In this document: positions 1 through 7,599 of the stretch, one piece after another | Layout: every line of letters begins with the position of its first letter | Numbering within the stretch: position 1 is the first letter of the stretch | Assembly: GCA_002381765.1 (NCBI GenBank) | Contig: DFXX01000081.1 | Coordinates: forward strand, 1,626 to 16,824 | Direction of reading: 5' to 3' | Source: Bacteriovoracaceae bacterium UBA4097 | GTDB taxonomy: Bacteria > Bdellovibrionota > Bacteriovoracia > Bacteriovoracales > Bacteriovoracaceae | DNA length: 15,199 nt | Notes under the pieces: model-generated | Database searches by the model: none | Told to the model about the DNA's origin: nothing | The model's input: only the letters and a program-made list of their open reading frames with translations | Program-made: the position numbers and the translations under genes

Positions 1-126
1 GACCCTAAAGCTTCAGAAGTTCTTAAGACTGTAAACGTTGAAGGCATCAAAACTTGGCTCTCTAAAGGAGCACAACTTTCCGATACTGTAAGAAGCTTGC
101 TTAAAAGTAACAATATTACGCTATAA
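1..126 (+). CDS. rpsP: 30S ribosomal protein S16, C-terminal part (5' end outside window)
   Basis: The frame is open from base 1 to a TAA at 124-126 and gives the last 41 residues of a protein. They read DPKASEVLKTVNVEGIKTWL and continue SKGAQLSDTVRSLLK. This matches the C-terminal part of bacterial S16, where the helix with W-x-x-x-G-A-x-x-S-x-T-V-x-x-L is typical. S16 binds 16S rRNA and is needed for 30S assembly. Downstream khpA, rimM and trmD follow in the order known from many bacteria, which supports the call. The N-terminal half lies outside the window, so promoter and start cannot be judged. Confidence 0.88.
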   Translation, partial: DPKASEVLKTVNVEGIKTWLSKGAQLSDTVRSLLKSNNITL

Positions 127-135
127 TATTGTTAA

Positions 136-155
136 CCCGGAGCTCTTGGACCGGG
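136..155 (+). promoter_or_regulatory. Short GC hairpin between rpsP and khpA
   Basis: CCCGG (136-140) and CCGGG (151-155) form a 5-bp GC stem around a 10-base loop, just after the rpsP stop and before the khpA start. No T-run follows, so it does not look like a terminator. It could be an mRNA processing or stability element, or chance. Confidence 0.3.
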
Positions 156-180
156 AATGCCATCTCAACAAGTAGGTATT

Positions 181-423
181 ATGAGCAGTGAATTGAAGAC
201 TTTGATCGAGTTCGTATCTAAGGCTCTCGTGGACATGCCTGATCGCGTGGAAGTGAATGAGATTGAGGGCGAGCAAACAACGGTACTGGAACTTAAGGTG
301 GACAAGTCCGACCTTGGTAAAGTTATCGGTAAGCAAGGAAGAACGGCAAGAGCTCTCAGAACTATTCTGAATGCGGCTTCCACCAAGCTTAGAAAAAGAT
401 CCGTGCTTGAGATAATCGAGTAA
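181..423 (+). CDS. khpA: KH-domain RNA-binding protein KhpA
   Basis: This is a small single KH-domain protein of 80 residues from the ATG at 181. The RNA-binding signature is visible as V-I-G-K-Q-G-R-T-A-R around residues 46-55, where GKQG is the GxxG loop, followed by the helix ALRTILNAASTKL. KhpA proteins are cytoplasmic RNA-binding proteins, in Firmicutes partnered with KhpB/Jag, and the gene commonly sits between rpsP and rimM as here. An in-frame ATG at 157 would add eight residues. I prefer 181 because the family usually begins about ten residues before the E-F-V-x-x-A-L-V-D helix and a weak GTAGGT lies just upstream. Shine-Dalgarno support is poor for both. Confidence 0.88.
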   Translation: MSSELKTLIEFVSKALVDMPDRVEVNEIEGEQTTVLELKVDKSDLGKVIGKQGRTARALRTILNAASTKLRKRSVLEIIE

Positions 424-449
424 CGAAAAATCTTATCACAACAGAAATG

Positions 450-500
450 AACCCCAGCTTGCTTCTTTATAGTAGTAGGTTGGGGTTTCTTTCATTTTAG
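450..500 (+). terminator. Possible intrinsic terminator after khpA
   Basis: AACCCCA (450-456) pairs with TGGGGTT (481-487) to give a 7-bp stem with a long loop of about 24 bases, followed by the T-rich stretch TTTCTTTCATTTT. The loop is long for a strong terminator, so this could attenuate rather than end rpsP–khpA transcription before rimM. Confidence 0.45.
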
Positions 501-512
501 AGCAGAATTTCT

Positions 513-1049
513 ATGAAAAAAGACAATCTGGTTCAACTCGCTTTTGTGGCCCATCCCCATGGTATCCGGGGAGAGGCGGAGCTGCGTCTTTTGAATCCCA
601 ATCATGATGAGAGTGTTTTAGATGAGGGACTTAAAGTCTGGCTCTTTCCCGCTTCAGAGAAGTCTGGATTAAAGAGTGAGGGTGAGGAGTGGACGATTGC
701 AAAGCTTCGCTTCGGTAATAAAGTCATCTGTACCTTCGAGGGAATGAGGGATCGCACCCATCTTGAAACTCTTCTGCCATTTGATCTTTATCTGGACCGA
801 GAGTCCTTCCCAGAACTCGAAGACGGAGAATTTTATCTGGTGGATTTGATTGGCATGAAGGTGGTGGGAGTCGATGGCAGTGAATTGGGAGTGCTTAAGA
901 GCTTCTCAGATAATGGCATGCAGGACCTCTTTGAAATTAAACTCAATGATGGCAGTGAGATTACTCTGCCATACGTTGATGCCTTCTTTCCTGAAATCGA
1001 TGTTGAGAATGAAAAGATCGTGATGATCATGCCGGAGTATATGGAGTGA
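513..1049 (+). CDS. rimM: 16S rRNA processing / 30S maturation factor RimM
   Basis: This 178-residue protein has the normal RimM length. The N-terminal RimM barrel opens with LAFVAHPHGIRGEAELR (residues about 8-24), matching the family pattern G-x-H-G-I-x-G. The PRC-barrel half starts near EFYLVDLIGMKV (about 106-117) and includes LPYVDAFFPEIDVENEKI near the end, as expected. RimM helps late assembly of the 30S head and binds S19. The stop TGA (1047-1049) overlaps the GTG start of trmD, so the two are translationally coupled, as is usual for this pair. No strong Shine-Dalgarno is seen before the ATG. The terminator-like hairpin upstream suggests rimM–trmD may have its own promoter, which I cannot pinpoint. 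Confidence 0.95.
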   Translation: MKKDNLVQLAFVAHPHGIRGEAELRLLNPNHDESVLDEGLKVWLFPASEKSGLKSEGEEWTIAKLRFGNKVICTFEGMRDRTHLETLLPFDLYLDRESFPELEDGEFYLVDLIGMKVVGVDGSELGVLKSFSDNGMQDLFEIKLNDGSEITLPYVDAFFPEIDVENEKIVMIMPEYME

Positions 1050-1783
1050 TTAAGAGAATCTGGATTTTAACTCTCTTTCCGGAATTCTTTAGGCCCCTTC
1101 TTGAGTGTGGGATTTCTGGCCAGGCCCTTCGAGGGGAGAGGAATTCTGATGAGTTTAAGTTCGAAGTTCACTTTATAAATATTCGGGACTATTCCACCAC
1201 TAAGTATCGCAGTGTGGATGATTCTCCCTATGGAGGAGGCCCGGGCATGGTGATGCGGGCGGATATCTTAAGAGACGCTCTGGTGAAGGGAGTGGTGGAG
1301 AGCCATGGCTATGAGTCCCTGGAGAAGCTCCATGTGATCTATACTTCTCCTCGAGGAGTGGTGTGGAATAATAAGGTCGCGCGGGATTTTGGCACGCGTG
1401 TTCTCTCTCATCCTGAAAAGGATGTGGTCTTTATCTGTGGGCGCTATGAGGGTATTGATGAGCGCTTTTTGGAAAAGTATGTGGATGAGTTTTATTCTAT
1501 CGGCGACTTTGTTTTAACCGGGGGAGAAATTGCAGTGATGACCATGCTCGACTCGGCCGTGCGTTTTGTTCCGGGCATTCTGGGCAATAAGCTCTCCAGT
1601 GAGGCGGATTCTTTTGAAGATGGTCTGATTGAGCATCCCCAATACACCAAGCCCGCTGAATTTGAAGGCATGAGTGTGCCGGAAGTTTTGATGAATGGAC
1701 ATCATAAAAAAATCTTAGAATGGCAGCGAAGTGAGAAAGAGCGGCTGACTAAAATTCACCGGCCTGATCTTTTAAAAGATTAA
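1046..1783 (+). CDS. trmD: tRNA (guanine-N1-)-methyltransferase TrmD
   Basis: This 245-residue protein is full length for TrmD, which makes m1G37 in tRNA from S-adenosylmethionine. Visible hallmarks are WILTLFPEFF at the N terminus, the flexible segment DSPYGGGPGMVM (residues about 60-71), the trefoil-knot SAM site FICGRYEGIDERF and YSIGDFVLTGGE, and the C-terminal LIEHPQYTKPAEFEG with P-E-V-L-M-N-G-H-H. The start is GTG at 1046, four bases inside rimM and 8 bases after a GGAG at 1034-1037. The 3' end converges on menE and both stops use the same TTAA at 1780-1783. In most bacteria with this operon trmD leads on to rplS. Here the inverted men operon intervenes. Confidence 0.97.
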   Translation: MIKRIWILTLFPEFFRPLLECGISGQALRGERNSDEFKFEVHFINIRDYSTTKYRSVDDSPYGGGPGMVMRADILRDALVKGVVESHGYESLEKLHVIYTSPRGVVWNNKVARDFGTRVLSHPEKDVVFICGRYEGIDERFLEKYVDEFYSIGDFVLTGGEIAVMTMLDSAVRFVPGILGNKLSSEADSFEDGLIEHPQYTKPAEFEGMSVPEVLMNGHHKKILEWQRSEKERLTKIHRPDLLKD

Positions 1784-2841
1784 TAGCGTTTGAGTTTTCC
1801 TAAATCGGTTCGATTGAAACTTGTAACTTCTCGGAGTTCAACTTTGAGAGGGGAGAAGAGGTTTTTTATCTCCTCGATATTCTGAACTGTTGGTAGATGA
1901 AGCAGAACAAGCTTTTTACCTAAACGATTATCGGCTTCAAATAATAATTCAACACTTCCATAGAGATTATGCTTAAGAGCAAACTCGTAAAGCTTTTCCT
2001 TAAGACTTATAAGAGAGATGAGTTTGCCACTGACTTTGATCTGATCATCCAGGCGTCCTAGATGAGTAAATGTTTCGCCCTCTATACTCACTCTATCATT
2101 GGTGGGAAAGAATCCCTCTGAATCCAAAAGAGTATTGGCCAGGGTCACATGGAGTTTCTCTTTTAAGCTAAACTGCAGAGTAAAAAGAGCAGAGCTCTTT
2201 ACCCAGAGTCTCTCGTCTTTATCGGTCTTAATTTCGTGAATAGGCAGAAGCTCAATCCCTAACCCTGGTGCTTTAGCGGAAGCCAGTTGGGAGCATACCT
2301 CCGTCATGCCAAAGGTTCTGATCACGGGCCAGCCAAGGGCCATCGCTAATCTTTCTAATTCATGACTGAGATAATCTCCTCCCACCACCAGATGCTTGAG
2401 CATTGGAGGTGCTTGTAAATTATTTTTCACCAGATCAAAAAGCTGAGTCGGAACGATGGTGGTTATGGTGACGCCTTTTTCTTTTAAAAGCTCACTCCAA
2501 GCAAGAGGGTCCCAATGATCCCCCATAAGAACAAGGGAAGAACCAAGAAGATGAGCGCGGGCCAGAACCGATAGTCCTCCCACATGAAAGTGAGGCAGGG
2601 AGAGTCCCCAAACATCATCTGAGTTCAGATTAAAAAAGGAATTTACCGCCCTGGCATTAGTAAGGAGTGCCTCACGAGAAAGGGCATAGCCCTTCAAGTC
2701 TTGAGAGGTAGTGCCAGAGGAGAAGATCAGAAAGTGGGATTTTAGATAATCAAGCTCTTGCAAAATTCTCTCGGACGCCTCAGTGTAGCGGGGGTGAGAG
2801 AGAAATTGTAGTTCATCACTATCAAAATCTATATTGAACAT
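1780..2841 (-). CDS. menE: O-succinylbenzoate–CoA ligase MenE (short form)
   Basis: This is an AMP-forming adenylating enzyme of about 353 residues. The ATP-loop motif SSGTTSQDLKG lies only about 41 residues from the start, TFGMTE near 176-181, LGRLDDQIKVSGK in the C-terminal part, and the end N-R-T-D-L-G-K-L-K-R-Y supplies the conserved catalytic lysine. Usual MenE proteins are near 450 residues, so about 100 N-terminal residues are absent, a compact form. It activates o-succinylbenzoate to its CoA thioester. I chose the ATG at 2841 because GGAAG (2851-2847) sits five bases before it. An in-frame ATG at 2853 is the alternative. The start overlaps menC by 13 bases. It is last in the operon and its stop interlocks with that of trmD. 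Confidence 0.9.
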   Translation of the reverse strand: MFNIDFDSDELQFLSHPRYTEASERILQELDYLKSHFLIFSSGTTSQDLKGYALSREALLTNARAVNSFFNLNSDDVWGLSLPHFHVGGLSVLARAHLLGSSLVLMGDHWDPLAWSELLKEKGVTITTIVPTQLFDLVKNNLQAPPMLKHLVVGGDYLSHELERLAMALGWPVIRTFGMTEVCSQLASAKAPGLGIELLPIHEIKTDKDERLWVKSSALFTLQFSLKEKLHVTLANTLLDSEGFFPTNDRVSIEGETFTHLGRLDDQIKVSGKLISLISLKEKLYEFALKHNLYGSVELLFEADNRLGKKLVLLHLPTVQNIEEIKNLFSPLKVELREVTSFNRTDLGKLKRY

Positions 2842-3671
2842 AATAGCTTCCATGATTTGCCATCAAGCTCATTATACATGTTCTTAATGGATTTCTCTTC
2901 GGGAATAAATCCAGCTGTATAAGAGCCCTGGAATTTCAGGCGCTCTTCTTGATAAAAGCCAGTGGTTATAATCCCGTGATATTCACTGAGAGCCCCTCGC
3001 TCCTTGAACTCACAATATGCATGCCACTTTCCAAGATCACTCCCGAGATAAGAGCTCATGATGATCTTCTTTTCCTCTTTGGGATAGAAGCGGGCATTGG
3101 GCTTATGAATGATGAACTCACTGGGCGCACCCTGGATAAAGTCCTGAGCAAAGGGAAGAGTGAATCCACTCCAATCAAGATCCTGCATAGGATCTTCTAA
3201 ATAATCGATCAACGTGGAATCAGAAATCTCTTTTAAAAAATTCTGAAGAAGAAGCTTGGTGAATAATCCATTGGCATCCAGGCGCATGCGAATGCCTTTT
3301 TTTAAAAGCGGCATAAAGCGCAGATCCTGAGGATCATGAAGTTTATACTTCACTACGGGTGAAGACACTTGAGAGACTCCATCCCAAAGTTCATGATTAT
3401 GAATTTTTTTATTGGGAAGAGCGGAGAGCCTGTCCTCATTTAACAGGAAGTGAAAAATCTTTTTATCGTATTCATGATCCTGATATTTAAACTGCTCGAG
3501 AAACTCTTCCACATGACGATCTCCCAAAGGCATATGAGGAAAGTAATCGGCAAAATTCGCGGATATTCTTTTAGCGACTTTTAAGTGCACACCATGCTTT
3601 GTCTGGGTGGAACTCAGGCGGTTGGCACTTTTAAGAGGAGTTAGCTCATAGAAGCTATAGTAGACGTTCAT
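2829..3671 (-). CDS. menC: o-Succinylbenzoate synthase MenC (divergent enolase superfamily)
   Basis: I call this MenC from enolase-superfamily residues plus its place in the operon; overall similarity to standard OSBS is low. From the ATG at 3671 (280 residues) I see a K-Y-K pair at about 108-110 (the KxK catalytic lysine), R-L-D-A-N at 130-134 with metal ligand D132, Y-L-E-D-P with E159, a possible third ligand D177, and H-K-P with K190 as the second lysine. The enzyme dehydrates SHCHC to o-succinylbenzoate. An in-frame ATG at 3683 would add M-C-L-C, and neither start has a clear Shine-Dalgarno. The start overlaps the end of menA and the end overlaps menE, so expression is probably by translational coupling. 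The third metal ligand is the least certain point. Confidence 0.82.
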   Translation of the reverse strand: MNVYYSFYELTPLKSANRLSSTQTKHGVHLKVAKRISANFADYFPHMPLGDRHVEEFLEQFKYQDHEYDKKIFHFLLNEDRLSALPNKKIHNHELWDGVSQVSSPVVKYKLHDPQDLRFMPLLKKGIRMRLDANGLFTKLLLQNFLKEISDSTLIDYLEDPMQDLDWSGFTLPFAQDFIQGAPSEFIIHKPNARFYPKEEKKIIMSSYLGSDLGKWHAYCEFKERGALSEYHGIITTGFYQEERLKFQGSYTAGFIPEEKSIKNMYNELDGKSWKLLCSI

Positions 3672-4521
3672 ACATAAACACAAAGCTCAAAAGGAGTGAG
3701 AAGACGATGAGATGAATTCCTGAGAACTTGAGTCCTAGGTTAAGTTCGGCTCCCTTCTTCTTAAGCACTATGCTGGCGAGCTTTATGGTCGGAATAAGTG
3801 CCAGAAAGACCCAATAGATGAGGGAGAAGTCTTTATAGAAGTGAAGGAGGATATAAGGAAAGAAAATAGTAAAAAGAGTAAGACCCTTATAAGCATTGAG
3901 TGAGAGGCGAGTCGCCATGGTCATCTTACCTACTTCTCTATCGGTTTCGCGATCGCGCAGATTGTTGACACAGATAAAGGTTGTGGCGAGAAGTCCAAAG
4001 ATCGAGGCGAGGATAAAGACCTGAACATCAAGATGAAGCGCGAAGAGATAGTAGGAGCCCATTACGGAAAAGAGACCAAAAAAGAGAAAGACAAATAATT
4101 CCCCTAGACCGCGGTAAGCAAGAGAAACCTTTCCACCTGTGTAGCCATAGGTGAGATAAAGAGAAATGAGCCCCAGGACTAAGAAGGGCCAGCCTCCTCG
4201 AATAATAAGAGGAAGCCCGCAAAGTGCTGCGATACTCACACACGCGATGGCCCATTTTTTGACAGTCTGAATATCCACTAGACCAGAAGCCGAAACCCGA
4301 GTGGGGCCCACTCTTTTGGCATCTGCTCCCTTTTCAAAGTCGATGACATCATTGAAAAAGTTGGTAGCTATCTGGATGAAGAGTGCCCCCAAAACGCAAA
4401 GAAGTAAGAAGAGTCCTTGATTCTGGCCGGTTCTCCCAAAGAAGTATGTATAGGCCACAAGAGGAGGGATGACTCCGGCGAGTAGGGTCTTGGGGCGAGC
4501 TGCCAGTATGAAGTTCTTCAT
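3655..4521 (-). CDS. menA: 1,4-dihydroxy-2-naphthoate polyprenyltransferase MenA
   Basis: This 288-residue, very hydrophobic membrane protein has roughly eight to nine predicted transmembrane stretches and is a UbiA-superfamily prenyltransferase. The first Mg-diphosphate motif is N-D-V-I-D-F-E-K-G-A-D (about 57-67), and the second is N-N-L-R-D-R-E-T-D-R-E-V-G-K (about 186-199). The N-terminal A-A-R-P-K-T-L motif is typical of MenA. It attaches the polyprenyl chain to DHNA with loss of CO2 to give demethylmenaquinone at the inner membrane. The ATG overlaps the menH stop as ATGA, with a GAAGAAGG Shine-Dalgarno about six bases upstream. The neighbouring menH and menC make the MenA rather than UbiA assignment firm. 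Confidence 0.95.
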   Translation of the reverse strand: MKNFILAARPKTLLAGVIPPLVAYTYFFGRTGQNQGLFLLLCVLGALFIQIATNFFNDVIDFEKGADAKRVGPTRVSASGLVDIQTVKKWAIACVSIAALCGLPLIIRGGWPFLVLGLISLYLTYGYTGGKVSLAYRGLGELFVFLFFGLFSVMGSYYLFALHLDVQVFILASIFGLLATTFICVNNLRDRETDREVGKMTMATRLSLNAYKGLTLFTIFFPYILLHFYKDFSLIYWVFLALIPTIKLASIVLKKKGAELNLGLKFSGIHLIVFSLLLSFVFMYERLL

Positions 4522-5141
4522 AGGATGCCTTCTTCTTTTAAAACGTGCAAAAGGGAATCTGAATTTTGAAATAATCTATGTCCCCCGTCAATCACTCTGG
4601 TGGCAATTCCCAAGGGAGCAAGGGTCTCTTGGGCGATCTTTCGGTACTTCTCATCATGAGATCCTACGATCCATAGAAGTCTCTCTCTATGGTTCTTTAG
4701 GTAAGGTAGAAAGTTTTCTTGACGAGAAAGTCGGAAATGGTCAAAAAGTGAGGCATAGAGTTTTTGGTTTTCTATTCTTATAGGTTGATCGTGCTCAAAG
4801 ACGGACAAAGAATTCCAGTAGCTTTCAAACTCCTGAGGAGTGGAGCTTTCAAGGCGACTAAGAACTTCATCCTCCCAGAGAGCTCTCTTTTGCCTTTCTT
4901 CTACAGAGGATAAACCTGGGTGAGAGCCTATGAGAACAAGCTTCTTTATATCAAAATTTCTCTGGTGGGCGAGCTCCAGGGCAATCCTGCCTCCCATGGA
5001 GTAACCAATCAGAGTATCATGAGACTCAATTGAGAGATTTGGATTTAAATCTAGGAGATCATGAAGCTTTATTTCTTCCCGCTTGGGAAGAAAGGAGAAG
5101 TCCTGTGGAGAGCCGAGAAATCCGTGAAAGACATGAATCAC
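4518..5141 (-). CDS. menH: SHCHC synthase MenH (alpha/beta hydrolase)
   Basis: This alpha/beta hydrolase of 207 residues starts V-I-H-V-F-H-G-F-L-G-S (oxyanion-hole HGFLG). It has the nucleophile elbow G-Y-S-M-G-G (Ser about 48), an acid in V-G-S-H-D-E (about 163) and G-G-H-R (His about 188). In this operon the role is elimination of pyruvate from SEPHCHC to give SHCHC. I place the start at GTG 5141: AGGAG (5154-5150) lies eight bases ahead, and the GTG overlaps the menD TGA as GTGA. The earlier in-frame GTG at 5150 lies inside that Shine-Dalgarno. At the other end an ATGA overlap couples it to menA. Confidence 0.9.
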   Translation of the reverse strand: MIHVFHGFLGSPQDFSFLPKREEIKLHDLLDLNPNLSIESHDTLIGYSMGGRIALELAHQRNFDIKKLVLIGSHPGLSSVEERQKRALWEDEVLSRLESSTPQEFESYWNSLSVFEHDQPIRIENQKLYASLFDHFRLSRQENFLPYLKNHRERLLWIVGSHDEKYRKIAQETLAPLGIATRVIDGGHRLFQNSDSLLHVLKEEGIL

Positions 5142-6547
5142 GAATTCCACTCCTGAAGAAAGCGAGCTGTATGATCTTGATTTGGAAAGAGTTCTAAGAC
5201 TTGCGTGTCATCCAGTTCTTTAAGGTCATTAGTGTATTTTAGCTTGAAGCCTTGACTAATATCCAGAAAGTTTAATCCATGCTCCATTACGATGCGCTTA
5301 TCAAGTTTCAGCATATCGAAGATGCGACCACCTTTATTATTCATGATAATAAGCTTTAAGTTGCCTGGCATCTCTCTCATGGAAGAGAGATCATAGAGAG
5401 TGGTGACGTCTCCCAAAATGCAATAAACCGTTTTTTTAGTTCCCTCCGCAAGACCAATCGCCGATGCGAGCTGTCCGTCGATGCCATTGACTCCCCGGTT
5501 TCCAAAGATGAGAAACTTTTTGGCCTGGGTGAGTTCAAAAAAACGAATGATAAGAGAATTTCCTAAATAGATGACATCGTCTTCCTTGAGTTCATTTTGC
5601 AGGTTTCTCATGAGACTTATTTCGGATTCTGGATATTTCTCCATTAAGGGCCCGAGGTCTTTGGATTCAAAAACAAGAGGACTCGTTTGAAATGAGGAGA
5701 GGGTCTCCCACCAGATAGGGCTCTGTAAGAGATCATGGGATGAGTAAGTCAAGACTTCCCCAAAGGAGAGCCCTGGCATTCCTCGCTCATCAAAATTCAA
5801 AACGGGTAGAGGATTTCTTTCTAGTAAGCGCCAAATTTTGGTGAGAGGAGTGTGGCCAATGCGAATAATACAATCAAAGGCACCCTGATTAAAGAGTGTC
5901 ACGAGGTCCCTTTCTGACGAAAGGCTTGAGAGGTGACGGGCGCCACTCATAGATTCGGCATAGAAGGGAATCTTCAATGCAGTAAACTTCTCCACTAGGG
6001 GGAGCATGCTGCGTGATTCATGGGAGAAAATAAAGAGAGGAGACTTCTTAACCTGAAGAAAGTCTCTAAAGGCCGCTAAATTTTTATGATGAATAATTTT
6101 TTGATCATGAGAAGTAGTATCATCAATAAGCACATTGATATGTACGGGATACTCCACGTCTTCCATCTTGAATTCCAAAAACTCAGTCAGATCCATTTCA
6201 AAATAGCTTCCGCGAGAGCCTCTGGTGAGAAGCTCATGCTCAATGGTTTGAGGTGCTCCCGTGCCATGAAGCTTCTTGGGTCGGTCACCTGATATAAGAA
6301 TTAAGGGAAGCTTTGAGTAATAGGCCTCAAGCATGGCCGGCACGCATTCCGCCACTGCCGTTCCTGAAGTCGTACAAACGGCCACAGGGGCTTCTTGAGC
6401 TTTTATAAAACCTAGGGCCTTAAAGCTCGCCATCCTCTCATCATACTCAAAAGCAAGTTTGTTTTTTGAAAGGGGAGCAAGAAGCTCGTGGTTGCGAGCA
6501 CCGGTGCAGAAGTAGACTTTTGAAAGCGAGTCAATCAATAGAGTCAT
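5138..6547 (-). CDS. menD: SEPHCHC synthase MenD (compact)
   Basis: This thiamine-diphosphate enzyme has 469 residues, about 80-100 shorter than common MenD. The N-terminal pyrimidine domain shows C-T-G-A-R-N-H (normally SPGSRS), F-E-Y-D-E-R with the cofactor-activating Glu at about 37, then C-T-T-S-G-T-A and G-D-R-P-K-K-L-H-G-T-G-A-P-Q-T-I. The C-terminal diphosphate domain has L-G-D-V-T-T-L-Y-D-L (about 378-387) and M-N-N-K-G-G-R-I-F (about 402-410), the G-D-x(n)-N-N pattern. It adds succinyl-semialdehyde carbanion from 2-oxoglutarate to isochorismate. The ATG overlaps the menF stop as ATGA. The missing length probably comes from the linker-like middle domain, but I have not aligned it. Confidence 0.95.
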   Translation of the reverse strand: MTLLIDSLSKVYFCTGARNHELLAPLSKNKLAFEYDERMASFKALGFIKAQEAPVAVCTTSGTAVAECVPAMLEAYYSKLPLILISGDRPKKLHGTGAPQTIEHELLTRGSRGSYFEMDLTEFLEFKMEDVEYPVHINVLIDDTTSHDQKIIHHKNLAAFRDFLQVKKSPLFIFSHESRSMLPLVEKFTALKIPFYAESMSGARHLSSLSSERDLVTLFNQGAFDCIIRIGHTPLTKIWRLLERNPLPVLNFDERGMPGLSFGEVLTYSSHDLLQSPIWWETLSSFQTSPLVFESKDLGPLMEKYPESEISLMRNLQNELKEDDVIYLGNSLIIRFFELTQAKKFLIFGNRGVNGIDGQLASAIGLAEGTKKTVYCILGDVTTLYDLSSMREMPGNLKLIIMNNKGGRIFDMLKLDKRIVMEHGLNFLDISQGFKLKYTNDLKELDDTQVLELFPNQDHTARFLQEWNS

Positions 6548-7599
6548 AGGTAATGCTTCTTAATGGTATTCCGTTTGAGTTCAATTTCCTTCATTTCTTT
6601 ATCAAGTTCAGAGGCCGGAAGAACTCCCCCTCCGCTTTCAATCATGAAGACATCCTTTCGCCATTGAATGTTTCTAATGGAGACAACGAACTGGCAGATG
6701 TCTTCACTAATAAGTCCCAGGGCCGAACCAAAATAGCGCTTGGGATAGAGGGCCTGATAGCGAGTGTGCTTTAAAAATTCCAGGGCCTCATCCTTAGGAT
6801 AACCCCCTAAGGCGGCAGTAGGAGAAAGGGAAGAGGTGAGAGCAAGAATATCGGCATCGGCTTTAAGCTCGGCCGAAATATTGGTCTTTAAATGAATCAT
6901 CTCTTTATAAGCAGTAATCGTTGTCTCTTCTCGCTTCACAATGGTGACAAAGGGAGTAAGCTTCTCCTGAATATCTTGGATCACGAGATCGTGCTCGAGG
7001 CGATCCTTCTGAGAATTTATAAGCTCTATTTCCTCACCTAAGCGAGCTGTTCCCGCTAAAGCAAAGGTCATGAGCTTATTACCTTTTGCTGAGAAAAGAA
7101 GCTCGGGAGTGCTTCCCATTACTCCGTAATCTTCAAACCAGATACCGTAGGGAAGACCAGTTCCAAAGAGTAAGCTTTTAATAAAGAAGTTTTTCCGAGC
7201 AGTAAGTGAATCAGTGACCTTAAATTCTTCCCTCGAAATCAGCACAACCTTTCTGAGCTTCTCACTAAAGGCGTCCTTGAGAGAAGAGAAATCACTTCTA
7301 TAGCTACTCTCTTGAACCATTGATTCTGTGATTTCAATTTGGGATTCAAGAAAACTCGCGGCTTCGAGCAGATCTTTTTTTTGAACTTTGAGCCAGCTAT
7401 GAGGAATGTAAACCTTATATTCGTTGGTGAAAAAATCTTTAAGATAAAATGCTGAGTATTTAGATTCTTCATCAGAATCTTGAGTCATTCCACCTTTAGC
7501 GAGAATCACTTCATCTCCAAAGGCAGTCATGAGAAAGGCACCTCTCTCAAAAAAGGTGTCGTCTAACCATTCACCTATCTCAGAAGGTGAAGCTCTCAT
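6544..7599 (-). CDS. menF: Isochorismate synthase MenF
   Basis: This 351-residue chorismate-binding-family enzyme converts chorismate to isochorismate. Motifs in order: R-K-V-V-L-I-S-R (about 116-123, whose Lys is the likely general base), S-T-P-E-L-L-F-S (163-170), A-L-A-G-T-A-R-L-G (180-188), L-E-H-D-L-V-I-Q-D-I, H-L-K-T-N-I-S, S-P-T-A-A-L-G-G-Y-P, and near the C terminus E-S-G-G-G-V-L-P with downstream acidic residues for Mg binding. The isochorismate rather than anthranilate or ADC assignment rests mainly on its place between menB and menD. The start ATG shares one base with the menB TAA (TAATG), and the end overlaps menD. No strong Shine-Dalgarno is seen, so it is probably translated by reinitiation. 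Confidence 0.92.
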   Translation of the reverse strand: MRASPSEIGEWLDDTFFERGAFLMTAFGDEVILAKGGMTQDSDEESKYSAFYLKDFFTNEYKVYIPHSWLKVQKKDLLEAASFLESQIEITESMVQESSYRSDFSSLKDAFSEKLRKVVLISREEFKVTDSLTARKNFFIKSLLFGTGLPYGIWFEDYGVMGSTPELLFSAKGNKLMTFALAGTARLGEEIELINSQKDRLEHDLVIQDIQEKLTPFVTIVKREETTITAYKEMIHLKTNISAELKADADILALTSSLSPTAALGGYPKDEALEFLKHTRYQALYPKRYFGSALGLISEDICQFVVSIRNIQWRKDVFMIESGGGVLPASELDKEMKEIELKRNTIKKHYL

